Below are positions 63,118 to 64,000 of a stretch of 64,000 nt of DNA, one piece after another. The DNA comes from Roseiarcus sp963794655 (GTDB lineage Bacteria > Pseudomonadota > Alphaproteobacteria > Rhizobiales > Beijerinckiaceae): contig CAWCEV010000008.1 of the NCBI GenBank assembly GCA_963794655.1, positions 1,488,001-1,552,000 of the forward strand, read 5' to 3'. The notes under the pieces are model-generated. The model worked only from the letters and a program-made list of their open reading frames with translations, did not search any database and was not told where the DNA came from. Made by a program: the position numbers and the translations under genes. Each line of letters begins with the position of its first letter. The first letter of the stretch is position 1.

Positions 63118-64000
63118 ATGAGACCCTTCCCCTTGAACGCGTGGTATCCCGCCGCCTGGAGCCATGAGATCGAGCGCGCGCTGACGGCCCGGACGATCTG
63201 CGGCTTCGACCTCGTTCTCTACCGCCGCGCCGATGGCGCCATCGCCGCGCTCGAGGACGCCTGCTGGCACCGACTGCTGCCGCTCTCGATGGGCCGCCTC
63301 GTCGGCGATCAGGTGGTGTGCGGCTATCATGGCCTGGTGTTCAATTCCGCCGGACGCTGCACGCATATGCCGGCGCAAAAGACGATCAACCCGTCCGCCT
63401 GCGTGCGCAGCTTTCCAGTCGTCGAGCGCCACCGCCTGATCTGGGTCTGGCCGGGCGATCCCGCCCTCGCCGATCCCGCGCAAATGCCCGACTTTCACTG
63501 GAACGACGGCGAGACATGGAAAGGCGAGGGCGGCGCCTTCTATTCGCTCAAGTGCGACTACCGGCTGGTGGTCGACAATCTGATGGATCTCACGCACGAG
63601 ACCTATGTCCATGCCGGCAGCATCGGCGACGACGCCATCCTCGATACTCCGTTCGAGGTTACCCACACCGACCGCACCGCGACGATGACGCGCTGGATGA
63701 TCGATATCGAACCGCCGCCGTTCTGGGCAGGGCAACTGGGCAAGGCCGGACGCGCCGACCGCTGGCAGATCGTGACCTTCGAGGCGCCGGCGGTGGTGAT
63801 CGGCGACGTCGGGGTCGCGCCGACCGGAACCGGCGCGCGCGAGGGCGATCGCTCGCAGGGGGTGAACGGCGCCTTCCTCGCAGCGCTTGCGCCGGAGACG
63901 GAAACAAGCTGTCACTATTTCTGGAACTTCGTGCGCACCTTCCGCACTGACGACGAACAATTGACGCGCGATCTTCAGCGCGCCCATGTCAACGACGGCA
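63118..64000 (+). CDS. Rieske aromatic-ring oxygenase, VanA-like (partial, cut by window end)
   Basis: About 294 residues are visible of the oxygenase component of a two-component O-demethylase or hydroxylase. The Rieske cluster ligands are Cys49, His51, Cys68 and His71 (CWH and CGYH). The mononuclear iron site is DNLMDLTHETYVHAGS, the same form as vanillate O-demethylase VanA. The N-terminus (MRPFPLNAWYPAAWS) also matches VanA. A strong GGGAGGA ribosome site precedes the ATG. It starts 101 bases after the PQQ-dehydrogenase gene. The reductase partner would be expected beyond the window. The substrate is probably a methoxylated or hydroxylated aromatic acid, not certain. Confidence 0.88.
   Translation, partial: MRPFPLNAWYPAAWSHEIERALTARTICGFDLVLYRRADGAIAALEDACWHRLLPLSMGRLVGDQVVCGYHGLVFNSAGRCTHMPAQKTINPSACVRSFPVVERHRLIWVWPGDPALADPAQMPDFHWNDGETWKGEGGAFYSLKCDYRLVVDNLMDLTHETYVHAGSIGDDAILDTPFEVTHTDRTATMTRWMIDIEPPPFWAGQLGKAGRADRWQIVTFEAPAVVIGDVGVAPTGTGAREGDRSQGVNGAFLAALAPETETSCHYFWNFVRTFRTDDEQLTRDLQRAHVNDG

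Overview
The window is about 64 kb of a GC-rich alphaproteobacterial chromosome, most likely from the Hyphomicrobiales (Rhizobiales). The signs are a GapR/DUF2312 nucleoid protein, an AccD without zinc-ribbon cysteines, a DUF2076 protein, an fdxA-CarD pair and an alphaproteobacterial Tad/Cpa pilus locus. A Beijerinckiaceae/Methylocystaceae-type methylotroph relative is a guess from gene content only. No rRNA, tRNA, CRISPR array or prophage was seen.

Layout. 1-8.8 kb: housekeeping genes (3' end of a methyltransferase, a proline/alanine-rich membrane protein, purA, a DUF2076 protein, a MoeB/ThiF enzyme, a group III truncated haemoglobin, a thiolase, cysK). 9-12.6 kb: a CUT2 sugar ABC transporter with an intrinsic terminator between the binding-protein and ATPase genes. 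12.6-17.4 kb: molybdate uptake modABC divergent from a molbindin gene across a ModE-like box, then a His-rich secreted peptide and a porin. Two weaker boxes with the same layout lie between the porin and an aldehyde dehydrogenase gene. 19-23.4 kb: an HxlR regulator divergent from a small monooxygenase-like gene, a DUF1624 membrane acyltransferase-like protein, dapF, a DUF721 protein and mutY.

23.5-27.9 kb is an accessory patch: two FkbM methyltransferase genes (the second frameshifted), a HAD nucleotidase and a complete IS110-family element. Joining the IS flanks at a shared AG (CT on the transposase strand) rebuilds a clean inverted doublet of a REP-like palindrome. The non-coding end of the IS holds a 9-nt copy of the flanking target and a 6-nt complement of the IS end, as expected for a bridge (guide) RNA. 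This is the most interesting observation in the window.

28-43 kb is again mostly core: uracil-DNA glycosylase, ETF-ubiquinone oxidoreductase, a TPR protein, ispE, two lipid-linked-sugar type glycosyltransferases, accD, trpA, a DUF3311/sodium-solute symporter pair and a 3-hydroxyisobutyrate-dehydrogenase-like enzyme. Next come what looks like the orphan C-terminal half of an MgpS-type helicase, fdxA, and CarD with a long histone-H1-like N-terminal tail.

45-58.3 kb is a Tad/Cpa (Flp) type IVb pilus locus: prepilin peptidase, an inverted Flp pilin gene, cpaB, cpaC, a lipoprotein, two TadE-like pseudopilins, TadG, CpaE/TadZ, CpaF, TadB, TadC and TadD, with an orphan secretin-N-domain protein on the other strand. 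58.4-60.4 kb: gapR, an N-formylglutamate amidohydrolase family gene and an SDR gene on the minus strand. The window ends with a PQQ-dependent dehydrogenase preceded by two perfect inverted repeats, and a VanA-like Rieske oxygenase cut by the window edge.
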